Assembly (NCBI GenBank): GCA_030062745.1
Contig: CP099843.1
Location: 620,001 to 684,000, forward strand
Direction of reading: 5' to 3'
Length of the DNA: 64,000 nucleotides
Source of the DNA: Capitulum mitella
Lineage: Eukaryota; Arthropoda; Thecostraca; Pollicipedomorpha; Pollicipedidae
The notes below the pieces were generated by a model. That model did no database searches. It was not told where the DNA came from and saw only the letters and a list, made by a program, of their open reading frames with translations. Positions 1 to 9,120 of this stretch are shown here, in pieces; position 1 is the first letter of the stretch; every line of letters starts with the position of its first letter. A program made the position numbers and the translations under genes.

Positions 1-164
1 TCTGCCTATTTTTACCTACTGCGGCCGTTTCTTTCGTTACTTCTGCTCAATCCCCTTTAAAACTGGCAAAAAATGTTGGAGGTGTCCAAACCAACATTGG
101 AGGGGCCCAAATCAACATTGGGTGGGCCGGGTCCCCTTCGAAAGAATACAAATCGATACCTCTG
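1..164 (+). mobile_element. Family B hAT-like non-autonomous element, 3' part
   Basis: This is the right-hand part of the repeat seen whole at 54802-55198, 57479-57934 and 58477-58920. Shared landmarks are the CCCTTTAAAAC block, the paired GGGCCCAAACCAACATT / GGGCCCAAATCAACATT blocks and the end AAATCGATACCTCTG. The left part lies outside the window. No coding capacity is seen. Confidence 0.75.
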
Positions 165-184
165 GCACTGAGCATCTTAGTTAG

Positions 185-472
185 TTCTGCGCCATAGTCC
201 TAGAAGAACTGCTGCCCTAGATGAGCTTTTCTGCAGAACGAACTTTTGTACTAGCTAAATTTGCGTGAGACAAACTTTCGTCTTAAACAAATTACTTTGT
301 TCTTTTCGAACTTTTGTTCTCGTACTTTTGCCCTAGACAAACCATTTAACGACGAAGTTCCGCACGACGAACTTTTATCCTTGACGAATTTTGCCCTAGA
401 TGAACTTCGGCATGATGAACTTCCACAAGACGAACTTCTGCCATTCGGACTTACGCCCTGAAATCGCACTGT
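185..472 (+). repeat. Degenerate GACGAACTTTTGCCCTA array, single foldback-like arm
   Basis: About 15 diverged copies of a 17-20 bp unit (GACGAACTTTTGCCCTA-like) run head to tail and stop at GCCCTGAAATCGC. The right arm of the foldback-like element at 14051-15301 has the same unit, direction and end (GCCCTAAAATCGC). Only one arm is present here. The reading frames open through this stretch are by-products of the repeat. Confidence 0.75.
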
Positions 473-2652
473 TACATTCGTTTGTATTAGGTGTCCTTTC
501 CGCGTCCCGTGCGGTGCGACGTCTACTGTGGAGCCAGGTACGTGACGTCAGATTCGTCCGGCCAATCAGCGATGAATAGACTCTGCATCAGACAGTGCGT
601 GAGAGCTCGTCGCTCGGGGCAGGGAACCATCCAGAGACTGGCAGAATGCTGAAGAACCCGTGTTTTCCATGTAAGGCGGGAGCGGCCGGGATACTGACTT
701 CAACTAAGCGGAGTGAAACATAAAATTTTCGTTAATCAGAAGTTTTTGGATGGCACCGGTCTGCCAGATGAGGGGATAGGGCATTTTCATCCTGTTGGTA
801 TGGTTTGAGTTAGGAACCCTGCTTCCACAAGGAATTTTACGCCTTGAGTCCACAGTCCCGTTCTCTTCGGGTCTGAATGCCAGACGTCCCGCGCCGTTGC
901 CGTATCGGCCGCAGTTCCAGAACCTTTCGCCGTCCCGCGTCACAGTCTACAATCATGCTCCCGCTTACGGGCCCCCAGCCCTGCCAACCGTCTGCCGCCA
1001 CGCTCTTCGAGACGATCGGCGTGCCTCTGCGGACGGGTTTCCCGACTCGGCGTGCCGTCAGCAATGTGCAGCGAGCTCTTATCCGGTCCCATGAGTCCGC
1101 CTCGCACGGTCGCGGAGACTGCAACGGTGGTTTTGCGGACCCACGTACTACTTGCTTCCTGAGGGCTTCCTGTCGACAAATCTCCGGAACACCAGCCGTG
1201 ATGTGCCTGCCACCCAACCGTTTCACTGCACCTGGGGCCTTCCACCCAAGTCTCATATCGTGCCAGAGTCCATCGTGTGTGCCGGTCTCCACAGGTCTCC
1301 AGATACCAATATCCAGTATGTCTGATTTCATTCCCCGCGCGAACCGTCGAAATCCTGTCGGTTCGTTGTTCCATTCGCCATTTTCTCATTCTTGACCACG
1401 AATACGCACGTGTCAATTGCAGACTTAGCATGTATTTCTGTACAAAACGCCCTAGACACAGCGGATTCTCGGAGGAGAACAAAATACAATTTTCGAAAGC
1501 ATGTAGCGGGCGCGCCCCACGCATCCGGTTCATGGTCGCCAAGGGATCACTCCACAGCCAACGAAAAGTACCACTATATACAGGGCTCTTTCACGGCGGT
1601 TAAAACACAGAACGACCCGAGCGCGCAGTGTGAACTGGGTAAAGCTAACACAATAGCCGAAACAGCGCGCGGCTGAGAGGGAGCAGAAAACTAGCGTGGC
1701 GAAACCAATCACAGGCTATGCTCGACTTATTTGTACCTTTTAACTTCGGATGGCTTACACTAGTTGTCGCACTAAGTACCTCTGTTTTATACATAAAATA
1801 TGTGGGTTTATCTGCACCATCCTTCGAACCATAATGTATGATTGTGCAAAGAGCCGACCGAAGTCGTCTTGTACTTGCGGCTTTCTTTTTCAGCTTTACC
1901 GTAGGTCAGGAATAAATGGAAATGAGACGGCTGGTGAGAGGAATTACCATTGAGTGACGCCGATGAACAATCGCCGGCTGTCGCCGGCCTGCATGCGGGC
2001 CCCTAACGACCTGAGACGACCCGGCAGGTCAGGCCGACGCCAGCCGACTTTTCAGCCATGGAGAACAATGATGATGAGAAAAGCATCGATGACATCACCC
2101 CGCCGCGGAGCCCAACGGTCGAGAGGATTTTCATTCTATCACATTCTCCTTGCGTTTCTGCGCACACCTTTGGCCTCACATGTTCGCACAAAATAAATTA
2201 TGTCAACAATAATTCAAATGCATTTGAACTCGGTTGGCATGAACCATTTTGGTCGCCAGCGACTGCGACTGGCCGCCAGCGGATGACTCGCCGCTCAGCG
2301 GCCGCGGCCCACCAGGGGCAGGCAAACGCCTGGGGCGAGAGGTCCTCAGATGCTGCACCCCAACACCCGGCCAGGGCCTGACTAGCGCGGAAACGTATCA
2401 CTTAACAGGTGCACAAGGCTTTTTCAGCGTTTTACTATTTTTATGAGTTCCGCTTTCATCAAGCCCTGGCTTCGGTGGGCATTGGGGGGATGGGGGCGAG
2501 GTGACAGCTGCTTTGTTCACACGGAATGACCCAGAGGTACATTTTCTCACATGCCCTGGTGCTCCGGCATCACTAGCACCCATCAATAATAACCACTTTG
2601 CTTGAGATCATATCACACTATGGCTGGCAGGATGAGAGACGAGTTGCGATCT
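473..2652. other. GC-rich intergenic region 3' of the BTG gene
   Basis: No recognisable protein is encoded. Several frames stay open across 840-1540 on both strands, as expected of GC-rich DNA. A TGACGTCA (543-550) is followed by CCAATCA (562-568). AATAAA hexamers read on the plus strand near 1912 and 2192. An ATG at 2058 in good context (CAGCCATGG) opens a short acidic frame beginning MENNDDEKSIDD, but no splice donor or homologue supports it. The part nearest 2652 is probably 3' UTR of the BTG gene; no AATAAA is seen on that strand. Confidence 0.5.
940..1533 (-). CDS. Unrecognised open frame (197 codons) downstream of CCAAT and TATA motifs
   Basis: The frame starts at ATG 1533 (MNRMRGARPLHAFENC...) and runs 197 codons to a stop at 940. 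I do not recognise the product, and no domain, signal peptide or membrane segment stands out. The reason to list it is its position. On the same strand an inverted CCAATCA lies at 1704-1710 and a TATATA at 1574-1580, about 45 bp before the ATG. Against it, two other frames are also open across the GC-rich part and composition alone may explain the length. It could be chance, a decayed gene or a first exon. Confidence 0.15.
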   Translation of the reverse strand: MNRMRGARPLHAFENCILFSSENPLCLGRFVQKYMLSLQLTRAYSWSRMRKWRMEQRTDRISTVRAGNEIRHTGYWYLETCGDRHTRWTLARYETWVEGPRCSETVGWQAHHGWCSGDLSTGSPQEASSTWVRKTTVAVSATVRGGLMGPDKSSLHIADGTPSRETRPQRHADRLEERGGRRLAGLGARKREHDCRL

Positions 2653-3123
2653 TTAGCTGAAGGCGCAGGCCGACATCGGCTCCGACGACCAGTGCTCGCC
2701 GAAGCCGCCGTACGAGGGCCGGACCAGGTCCTTGCAGCCGTCCGGTCGGGACCGCTCCACCACCTTCTCGTCGAGAAGGACACAGATGGAGCCGTTTTCG
2801 CCGATCCGGTACGACACCTCGCGCGGGTCGACCCACAGGGTCAGTTCGCTGGGGAACAGAGACCGCAGGAAGACCCGGTCGATACCGCAGCTGTCGCCGG
2901 CCGCCGACACCAGCGGATCCATCTGGCCGTTGATCCTGATGCACCGGTAGCCGGAACCCTTGAACGACTTCTCCGGGAACCAGTGGTTGTGGTAGTGGTT
3001 CCTCATCACCAGCACCAGCGTGTCCCGGAACCGGAGCAGGTCGTGTTCGGCCAGGCTTCCGGGGCTGTTCATCCGCAGCAGGTTCACGATGAAGTCGGAC
3101 GCCGCGTACACCTCGGACTTCAT
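2653..3123 (-). CDS. BTG/Tob-family antiproliferative protein, BTG1/BTG2-like
   Basis: A 156-residue protein from ATG 3123 to TAA 2653. Residues ~2-115 form a complete BTG/APRO domain: MKSEVYAASDFIVNLL opens the first helix, NHWFPEKSFKGSGYRCIRIN is box A, and SELTLWVDPREVSYRIGE followed by NGSICVLLDE is box B. In known members this domain binds the Caf1/CNOT7 deadenylase of the CCR4-NOT complex and promotes mRNA decay and cell-cycle arrest. It is closer to BTG1/2 than to Tob in length and in the box B wording. The tail (~40 residues, ending SACAFS) lacks the terminal SPSKNY motif of vertebrate BTG1/2. An in-frame TGA lies ~14 codons upstream of the ATG, so this is the first Met. Vertebrate BTG1/2 have an intron inside the domain; here it is uninterrupted. 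Confidence 0.93.
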   Translation of the reverse strand: MKSEVYAASDFIVNLLRMNSPGSLAEHDLLRFRDTLVLVMRNHYHNHWFPEKSFKGSGYRCIRINGQMDPLVSAAGDSCGIDRVFLRSLFPSELTLWVDPREVSYRIGENGSICVLLDEKVVERSRPDGCKDLVRPSYGGFGEHWSSEPMSACAFS

Positions 3124-3600
3124 GATCTCTTGCAATTTCTGACAGAGCGACGAATTTCAATACTCCTCTCTGAGCACTGCGGGAGGCTTCGGAACGTGCC
3201 AAACCTTGATATGATAAGAGGTTTGGTGATTGGACTAGCGGTGAGTGGCACTTGCAGAATCGGTCAACGATTAGAGTGCGAGTGCCTCGACCCAAATTAT
3301 CTTCTTTCAAATCAGTTCTCCTTCCGGCATTCACACCAGTTCGCACAGCCTTTGTCAGGAGAACGGTGGGTCACGGGCACACCCCCACACAACCTCTCTG
3401 CGCGCCAGTCTCTCTTGCACTGTATCCGCTTTCTAGTCGCCAACAAGGTCATTCAGGGCGGCGCGTGACGTCAGAGGCGAGGAGCCGCGCGCCCAATCAG
3501 AGGCCGGGGAGCGCGGCTGGTGAGGTTTCACGTAGGCCGGCCCAATAATAACATCGGGCGATGGGTCGTCTCCGCAGCCGTTCCGCGGGCCCCGCGGCCT
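3124..3600 (-). promoter_or_regulatory. Likely 5' UTR and promoter of the BTG gene: CRE plus CCAAT
   Basis: A perfect palindromic CRE, TGACGTCA, lies at 3466-3473 and a CCAATCA (inverted relative to the gene) at 3493-3499, in GC-rich sequence ~345-375 bp before the ATG. No TATA box is visible. A CAG preceded by CGCTCTGT about 20 bp before the ATG could be a 3' splice site for a 5' UTR intron. Vertebrate BTG2 (TIS21/PC3) is an immediate-early gene with a promoter CRE, so cAMP/CREB control is plausible here. That is inference. Confidence 0.5.
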
Positions 3601-5500
3601 CGTCGGAACGAGTGCTGCTGAAGGCATGCATGGGTGTGCCGCGAGCGCCGCGTGATCAGCTTCAGCGCCACCGGGACGGAGCTGACCGCTGAACCTGCGG
3701 CTGTCGAGAACTTCAAAAGCAAGGGTTGGACATCCCCCACCCCCGAAAATAAAACACGTGGGCTTCGCCAGTATTTTGTTAAATACCAAATTTGGGGAGT
3801 GCTCATTACTAGAGCACATGCGGGCCGAAGCGAAACCAGGAGTTTCACAAGTTTCAGGTGGATGATGATTGAAAGATGACCGTCCATTCCAAGTCAGCCA
3901 ATATCGCAGCGAGCGCGATTGAGTCAGTAATTGATCTGTCGTGCTTCGCCCAGCCAGAACAATCGGAAATAAGATAGCAATTCGGCCATGCGTCACCTTC
4001 CGAACGCCGGAGCATCCAGCAAGGCGCGGGACCAAAGGCCCTTTTCCCATAGGGCTAATGAGAGATAAAAAAATCGTGAGCAGTACCTCCCGTTCATACG
4101 CCTCTGGTTTCAGTCCCCCCTCAGGATACTCGTGCTCGATTCCACTTCGAGCGCGCTGATTCCGAATGCGACTCATGACTTGAATCCACTCTTATTGACT
4201 CAGCGCGGGTTTCACAAAAAAAACTGAACTGATTCGGGACCCGACTCAAAATAAGATGAGTCGATGCACGCGGCGGACAATTAACACAAACCGACAGCGG
4301 GCGGCCGTGGCTCTCCACGCCACAGAACTGCTGCAGCACTCACCGAGCTGGCCGCGCACTTAAAGAGGTTTCCAGGAGTCCCCTCCAGCTTCCCTCTTTC
4401 CCCTCCTCTGTATGAAAAGGGCCACAACTGAAGATATTCTCGTGACGCCCGCGAAAAGCTGACGCTAGCCTACACAGGAAAGTCCTATTTCAAAACAGGT
4501 AACACCAATGATCGGGATGAATGGAGGACAGCTGTTCGCCGTGTACCGAAACTGGAGTCCGGAATGCATCCAAAATAATTCAGTCGTTTGTTTCCTTTCT
4601 GGCCAGCATTCTCCATGTAAAGGAAGAAAAGAAAAGAAAGCCTCGCAAAAAGAGAGCATTAATCTACTCTTCTGCTGCCAGCTGTCTGTTTTATTCAAGA
4701 TTTGCTCAAGTATCGAGAAGTATTCTGGCTGTTCGGCCGTGCATCTGATGGCACTTTCGCGGAAAAATGCAAGAAAGTTTTGCTAATCGCTTTATTTGGG
4801 ATCCATAAGAACTGCAGTTACCGAGCTTTTGGCGACCTTGTGGTCCCAGTGGAAAGCTGAAGGGAAGACGAAACAAGAACACTGATATTGGCACTCCTTA
4901 GCGGCGCACAAAACACCACATGCGCTCGGCAAAGTGCTGATGCAATCCACTGTTTCGTTCCGGAACTAGTGCTCCGTGTTTTCCTCGACCACACGGTAGT
5001 TTCGCAAGATTCCTGCTGCAGTTCTGAGACGTTTACGACGCCACCGATGTCGACCAATACCGTCCTCGGCGACTGCGGATCGCCGCTGCGCACGCGCACA
5101 AGCACACGCAATACCTGCAGTGCGACGCAGGCCGGTGCTACCTTCCACCGGCGCGACGCAGATGCTTCCGCCGGGGGTGTTCCGCGCGCGTCGCCGCCGC
5201 CGTCATGCTGGGATTGGCATCAAGGAGCAGCAGCATTCGAAAATACAAACCATCGCAGAGAGTGGGAGGAAAAACGCAAGTCATCCCGAAAAGGCGATGA
5301 GAAAAGAAAGTTAAGAAAGAAAAAAAGGAAAACAACAACTGAGTCAGTGAACTTCATGCTTACATGCTCAGAATTTTACAAATAACGCAGTTTTCATACC
5401 TCCACTGTAAATGGAAGGTACAGGTAAAATGCGCACTAAATCCGGTACTACGCACACTCATAGGGCAAAATTCAACATTACGGAGTGCAGAAACACAGCA
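3601..5500. other. Intergenic, no gene recognised
   Basis: Mixed-composition sequence without a convincing reading frame. At 4135-4265 it holds spaced GATTC/GACTC motifs like those at 31220-31350 and 32890-33070. A purine-rich run follows at ~5270-5340. Confidence 0.5.
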
Positions 5501-5531
5501 TGAGGTGTAAAAAATAGAGTGGAAAATGAAT

Positions 5532-5860
5532 TTTATTCAGGCGCCATTTTTTACCAAAACCCGGTGATTCGGAACGCCTGCACCAGCGTCGGACGGCCCG
5601 CTGGGTCCACTCCGGTCGGTGCCAGCCAAACTGCGCAGTAGCGGCAGCCGCGGTATGAGGGGCAACTCGGGCCGAGCCGGCGGCGGCGGCGCGACGGCAG
5701 CTGGCCGGCCGGGCGGCCATTCGGCGTCCCCGCGCCGCCGGCGTCGGCGCACAATGAGCCGCCGTCTGAAGCCCCGGCTGCGGGGCAGGATGTGATGGGG
5801 ACGCACGCTGAGGGGACGCCAGCGTGCCGCCCGCGCCCCCATTACCGCCCGAACAAAGAG
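5532..5860 (-). other. Possible GC-rich terminal exon with polyadenylation signal
   Basis: An AATAAA on the minus strand (5532-5537) lies just downstream of stop codons in two minus-strand frames that stay open through a ~300-bp GC-rich block. An inverted CCAAT lies at ~5933. I recognise no domain in any frame; all are rich in Arg, Ala, Pro and Gly as expected from composition. It could be the last exon of an unrecognised gene, a non-coding transcript end or a CpG island. Confidence 0.25.
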
Positions 5861-5939
5861 CACAGCACAAACAAACGCCAGCTGGCGGCGAGCGTTGTTG
5901 CTAAACGAGACCCGCTCCTCAGTGCGATTGGTAACTGCA

Positions 5940-7262
5940 TACCCTTGCTATCCAATTGCACCTTACCGTTGGTACTGACTAGAGCTGCCACTTTCGGGAA
6001 ATCTGAAAACGCGCCATGACCTCTGGGGCCGTGTCACCCAATGTCGAAGTGCAAACAAACTGTCCAATCCAGGAAAATAACAGCGTCCATGTTGGAATCA
6101 TCTGAAAACATACGATAGCGGCACATTACTTCCATGACGGCGTCAAGGGGAGAGGGGTAGGACAGCGGGAACAACTGCCCCTTGTCTCTGGAAAATCTAA
6201 CGTTATACCAAGGGCAATATCTGGAATGAAAGGGAACGAAAATCCCATTTGCCCGATGTCTTAAATACATGGCGTCGTCATTGCATCACATTACTTGCAC
6301 GTAATGCAGAAACATTACTTTTCGAATTTCAAGAGCCACTAGCGCGTAATTCAGAAACTGAGCTCGAAGAAGTAAAATGTATCACACAGCAAGGTCTGTT
6401 AAATATCATACAATCAGGGTTGGCTTTTTGTGTCACAAATGTTTAGCAGTCTTTTTTCTATACCCGAAACGGCAAGTGCCAGAGACGCCATATTTTTGTG
6501 ATTCTGCCACCTGTCACAATGAATGAAGACCTTGGTCTCAAGGTAATGTTTTTGTCACAACTCGCGCAACTGCTGACATTGCATGCAAATTATTCACATG
6601 ATCCAATGCAACCGAACTGTGGAACTGGTGTTAATGATAGGTCACAGCCTTGCCACTGAGCGGCAGCCCGGCTAAAGATGCAGGCACTACTGCTGTGGCT
6701 CGGGCATTGGTAGCCGCACCGGCGGAAGTGGATTGCTAATCGCATAGAGATGTTATATTTCAAGCAGCTTAATGGTTCTTAATGTTCATTAACGATATGT
6801 GTTACGTTGTGTGCGAAACTCCGAGTAGTAAATTACCGTGAATACGGACAAGTCCGTGCTTCCTTCCGACAAGTGCACGACTCACGACAGAGTGCGACCA
6901 CTATTTTCACCACTACCGTTCGTCAACCTTACCAGTAAGGTAAGGCACATTCCACCCTCTACCCGGGAGTGACATGGTTGGTCATGGAACGTTGCGCACG
7001 AACAAAAACTCTCCTCGGTGCAATCCAAAACGGGCTTTCCAAAAACTGTTTTGGCTTGCTGTGGTTGCCGGCGTCCCCAGTCAGCTTGCGCGCGTTCGTA
7101 TTTTTTGTAACGACTGAACGGCTGATCGGCACGGACACGGCACCGATCACTGCCAGAGCGATGGGCACGACGTACCTAACATGACAGATCCAAATACTGG
7201 TCCAGTTCTGTATAACTTATATTCCGCTTCAATACTTTGCTCCTCTGAACTGAAGACTTACC
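5940..7262. other. Intergenic, nothing recognised
   Basis: No protein similarity, RNA gene or clear repeat was seen between the GC-rich block and the mariner element. Confidence 0.5.
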
Positions 7263-8394
7263 TACGAGGTCCACTCCAGAAGTTTTGAGACTTTTTCAGT
7301 AGAGACAGTTATTTATTTTAGAGAAGCATGAAACTTCAGTCACCCTCGAAGTAGGACCCCCCGAGTTCAATGCACTTGTTGTAGCGTTCCAGCCACTTCT
7401 TGAAGGCCCGCTGGTAGTCCTCCAAAGTGAAGGTGTCCAGGGCCTCTGTCACAGCCTCCTTCATCTCCTCCACATCCTCAAAACGGCGGCCCCTGAGCTT
7501 CTCTTTCAGTCTGGGGAACATCCAGAAGTCACAGGGAGCCAGATCTGGACTGTAGGGAGGGTGAGGGACAGTTTTGATGCCCATCTCTGTCAGGTAGCTC
7601 GTCACCATGATGGACTTGTGAGTGGGTGCGTTGTCCTGGTGCAGGTGCCACTGGCCAGATTTGAAGAGTTCTGGCCTCTTGCGGCGAAATCTCTTCCTGA
7701 ACTCCCTCAGAACCTCCACGTAGTATTCCTTGATGACCATCTGGCCGTGGGGGACCCAGTTGATGTAGATGATGCCTTTGCTGTCAAAGAACGGGATCAT
7801 CATGAGCTTCCCAGTGGACCTGCTCTGTCTGGCCTTCTTGGGTCTGGGGGAGTCAGTGTGCTTCCATTGGGCACTCTGTCTCTTGGTCTCTGGATCGTAA
7901 CAATAAATCCAGCTTTCGTCACAGGTCACCAGAGAGTCAATGACACTCGGATTAGAGGCAATGAGCTGAACCATCTCCTTGCTGTCACCAACACGCCTCT
8001 CCTTCTGTTCGCCACTGAGCAACCTGGGAACAAACTTCGCACAAACTTTACGCATGTTCAGATCTTCATGAACAACTCTGTGCACAGTCGCCTCACCAAC
8101 TCCAAATTGTGCAGCAACTGTAAGAAGGGATACCCGACGGTCCTCATCCAAAAACTTGCGAATTTTGTCCACAAGATCCGGCGTCCTGACGTCCCTCTCC
8201 CTCCCACACCTCTCCTCATCCCTCACTTCCTCTCCAGGGTGATGCCCTAGCCGTCTGCTGCAACGTAGAAAAACAAAATTAGGCACGTGCGTTTATGTCA
8301 ACTGTGGTAAGGACATATGAGAACGACAGTTATCTAGCACTGTTAATAGGGCTTCTACGAGGGCAGTCTCAAAACTTCTGGAGCGGACCTCGTA
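7263..8394 (-). mobile_element. Tc1/mariner-superfamily (mariner) element with both inverted ends
   Basis: Terminal inverted repeats of 28 bp (7265-7292 and 8365-8392, starting CGAGGTCC and ending GAGACT) differ at one base and are flanked by TA (7263-7264, 8393-8394), the mariner target duplication. The unit is 1128 bp, about 150-200 bp shorter than a typical 1.3-kb mariner. The shortage is at the 5' end of the transposase gene. The matching ends and open frame point to a fairly recent arrival. Confidence 0.95.
7336..8286 (-). CDS. Mariner transposase, DD34D, first DNA-binding domain missing
   Basis: About 316 codons are open to TGA at 7336; the frame begins at a GTG and the true initiation site is unclear. 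The catalytic domain is complete: first Asp in VTCDESW, second in HQDNAP, third in SPDLAPCDFW with 34 residues between the last two, the DD34D mariner signature. A second helix-turn-helix is visible (RRVSLLTVAAQFGVGEATVHRVV). The C-terminus GGSYFEGD is of family type. The N-terminal ~60 residues, which normally hold the first helix-turn-helix, are absent: the match starts near GEEVRDEERCGRERDVRTPDL. DNA cleavage chemistry could be intact while end recognition is probably lost. It is best read as a deletion derivative of a formerly active copy. Confidence 0.92.
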   Translation of the reverse strand: MPNFVFLRCSRRLGHHPGEEVRDEERCGRERDVRTPDLVDKIRKFLDEDRRVSLLTVAAQFGVGEATVHRVVHEDLNMRKVCAKFVPRLLSGEQKERRVGDSKEMVQLIASNPSVIDSLVTCDESWIYCYDPETKRQSAQWKHTDSPRPKKARQSRSTGKLMMIPFFDSKGIIYINWVPHGQMVIKEYYVEVLREFRKRFRRKRPELFKSGQWHLHQDNAPTHKSIMVTSYLTEMGIKTVPHPPYSPDLAPCDFWMFPRLKEKLRGRRFEDVEEMKEAVTEALDTFTLEDYQRAFKKWLERYNKCIELGGSYFEGD

Positions 8395-8526
8395 CCTCCT
8401 GCGGCGCAAGAACATTCAGGCTTAGAGAGGTATGATATCTATGATGCTGGGGAACTGGCATAAAGCCAGATGTCCGGATACCGTAGATGGTCATAAGGGA
8501 TAAGGATATAAGGATAAGGGATAAGG

Positions 8527-8560
8527 ATATATATATATATATATATATATATTTATTTAT
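8527..8560. repeat. (AT)n microsatellite
   Basis: An (AT)n run passes into ATTT repeats. Confidence 0.95.
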
Positions 8561-8877
8561 TTATATCTATATACGTATGTATCAGGAACGAAGGACCAGG
8601 ACGCAGGACCAGGCTGGGAGTAACGTTTTGCTTCCGCTGGTAGAACAGGCTGGACATGAGGCACCGTCCAAAGCCACGATGCGGTCGTCTTCTTCCATAA
8701 AATGGCTGACAGATAAGTGACAAGATTGTCAAGATGATCTGGTCAGCCACATTTCCTTCTGCGTAGTGCTGCAGAAACCCGCCTTTCTGTTTCCCCTGAA
8801 GTGTAAGCAACGTTTTGTTTTTCCATGCATTGCTGCTGTAACTGTGATTTTGGCAGTGACCGTAATTTCCATGAACA

Positions 8878-9120
8878 TGTCACTGGCGGATCCAAGGGGA
8901 GTGGGGAACATATCTCGGCCATGTCTCCTCCCCGATCCACGATTAAGGGGGAAACAACCATTTTCCCCTTCTCCCCAAAAAAACACATGGCTTTTAATGC
9001 AAAACCAGGGTTTGAAGTCGCTGGACACTCTGAACCCATGGCCAGCGTCCTTAACCTCCCCTCCCCCCGATCGCTGTCGCTGACTCGCTGACGTACCATC
9101 CATACCCAGCAAATTCGACA
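8878..9120 (+). repeat. Family D interspersed repeat, copy 1
   Basis: It begins CACTGGCGGATCCAAGG. It contains GTTTGAAGTCGCTGGACAC and CATGGCCAGCGTCCTTA and ends near TACCATCCATACCCAG. The same landmarks in the same order and orientation recur at 53546-53760. The CGGATCC-type end suggests a hAT-like non-autonomous element. Confidence 0.65.

Noticed and set aside
837-1395. Competing 164- and 172-codon frames on both strands
   Set aside because: GC-rich sequence with several open frames at once and no recognisable domain; only the frame with promoter-like motifs was kept, at low confidence.
2602-3468. 288-codon plus-strand frame opposite the BTG gene
   Set aside because: Antisense shadow of a GC-rich coding region; the minus strand carries the recognised domain.
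7561-8250. 229-codon plus-strand frame
   Set aside because: Antisense shadow of the mariner transposase.
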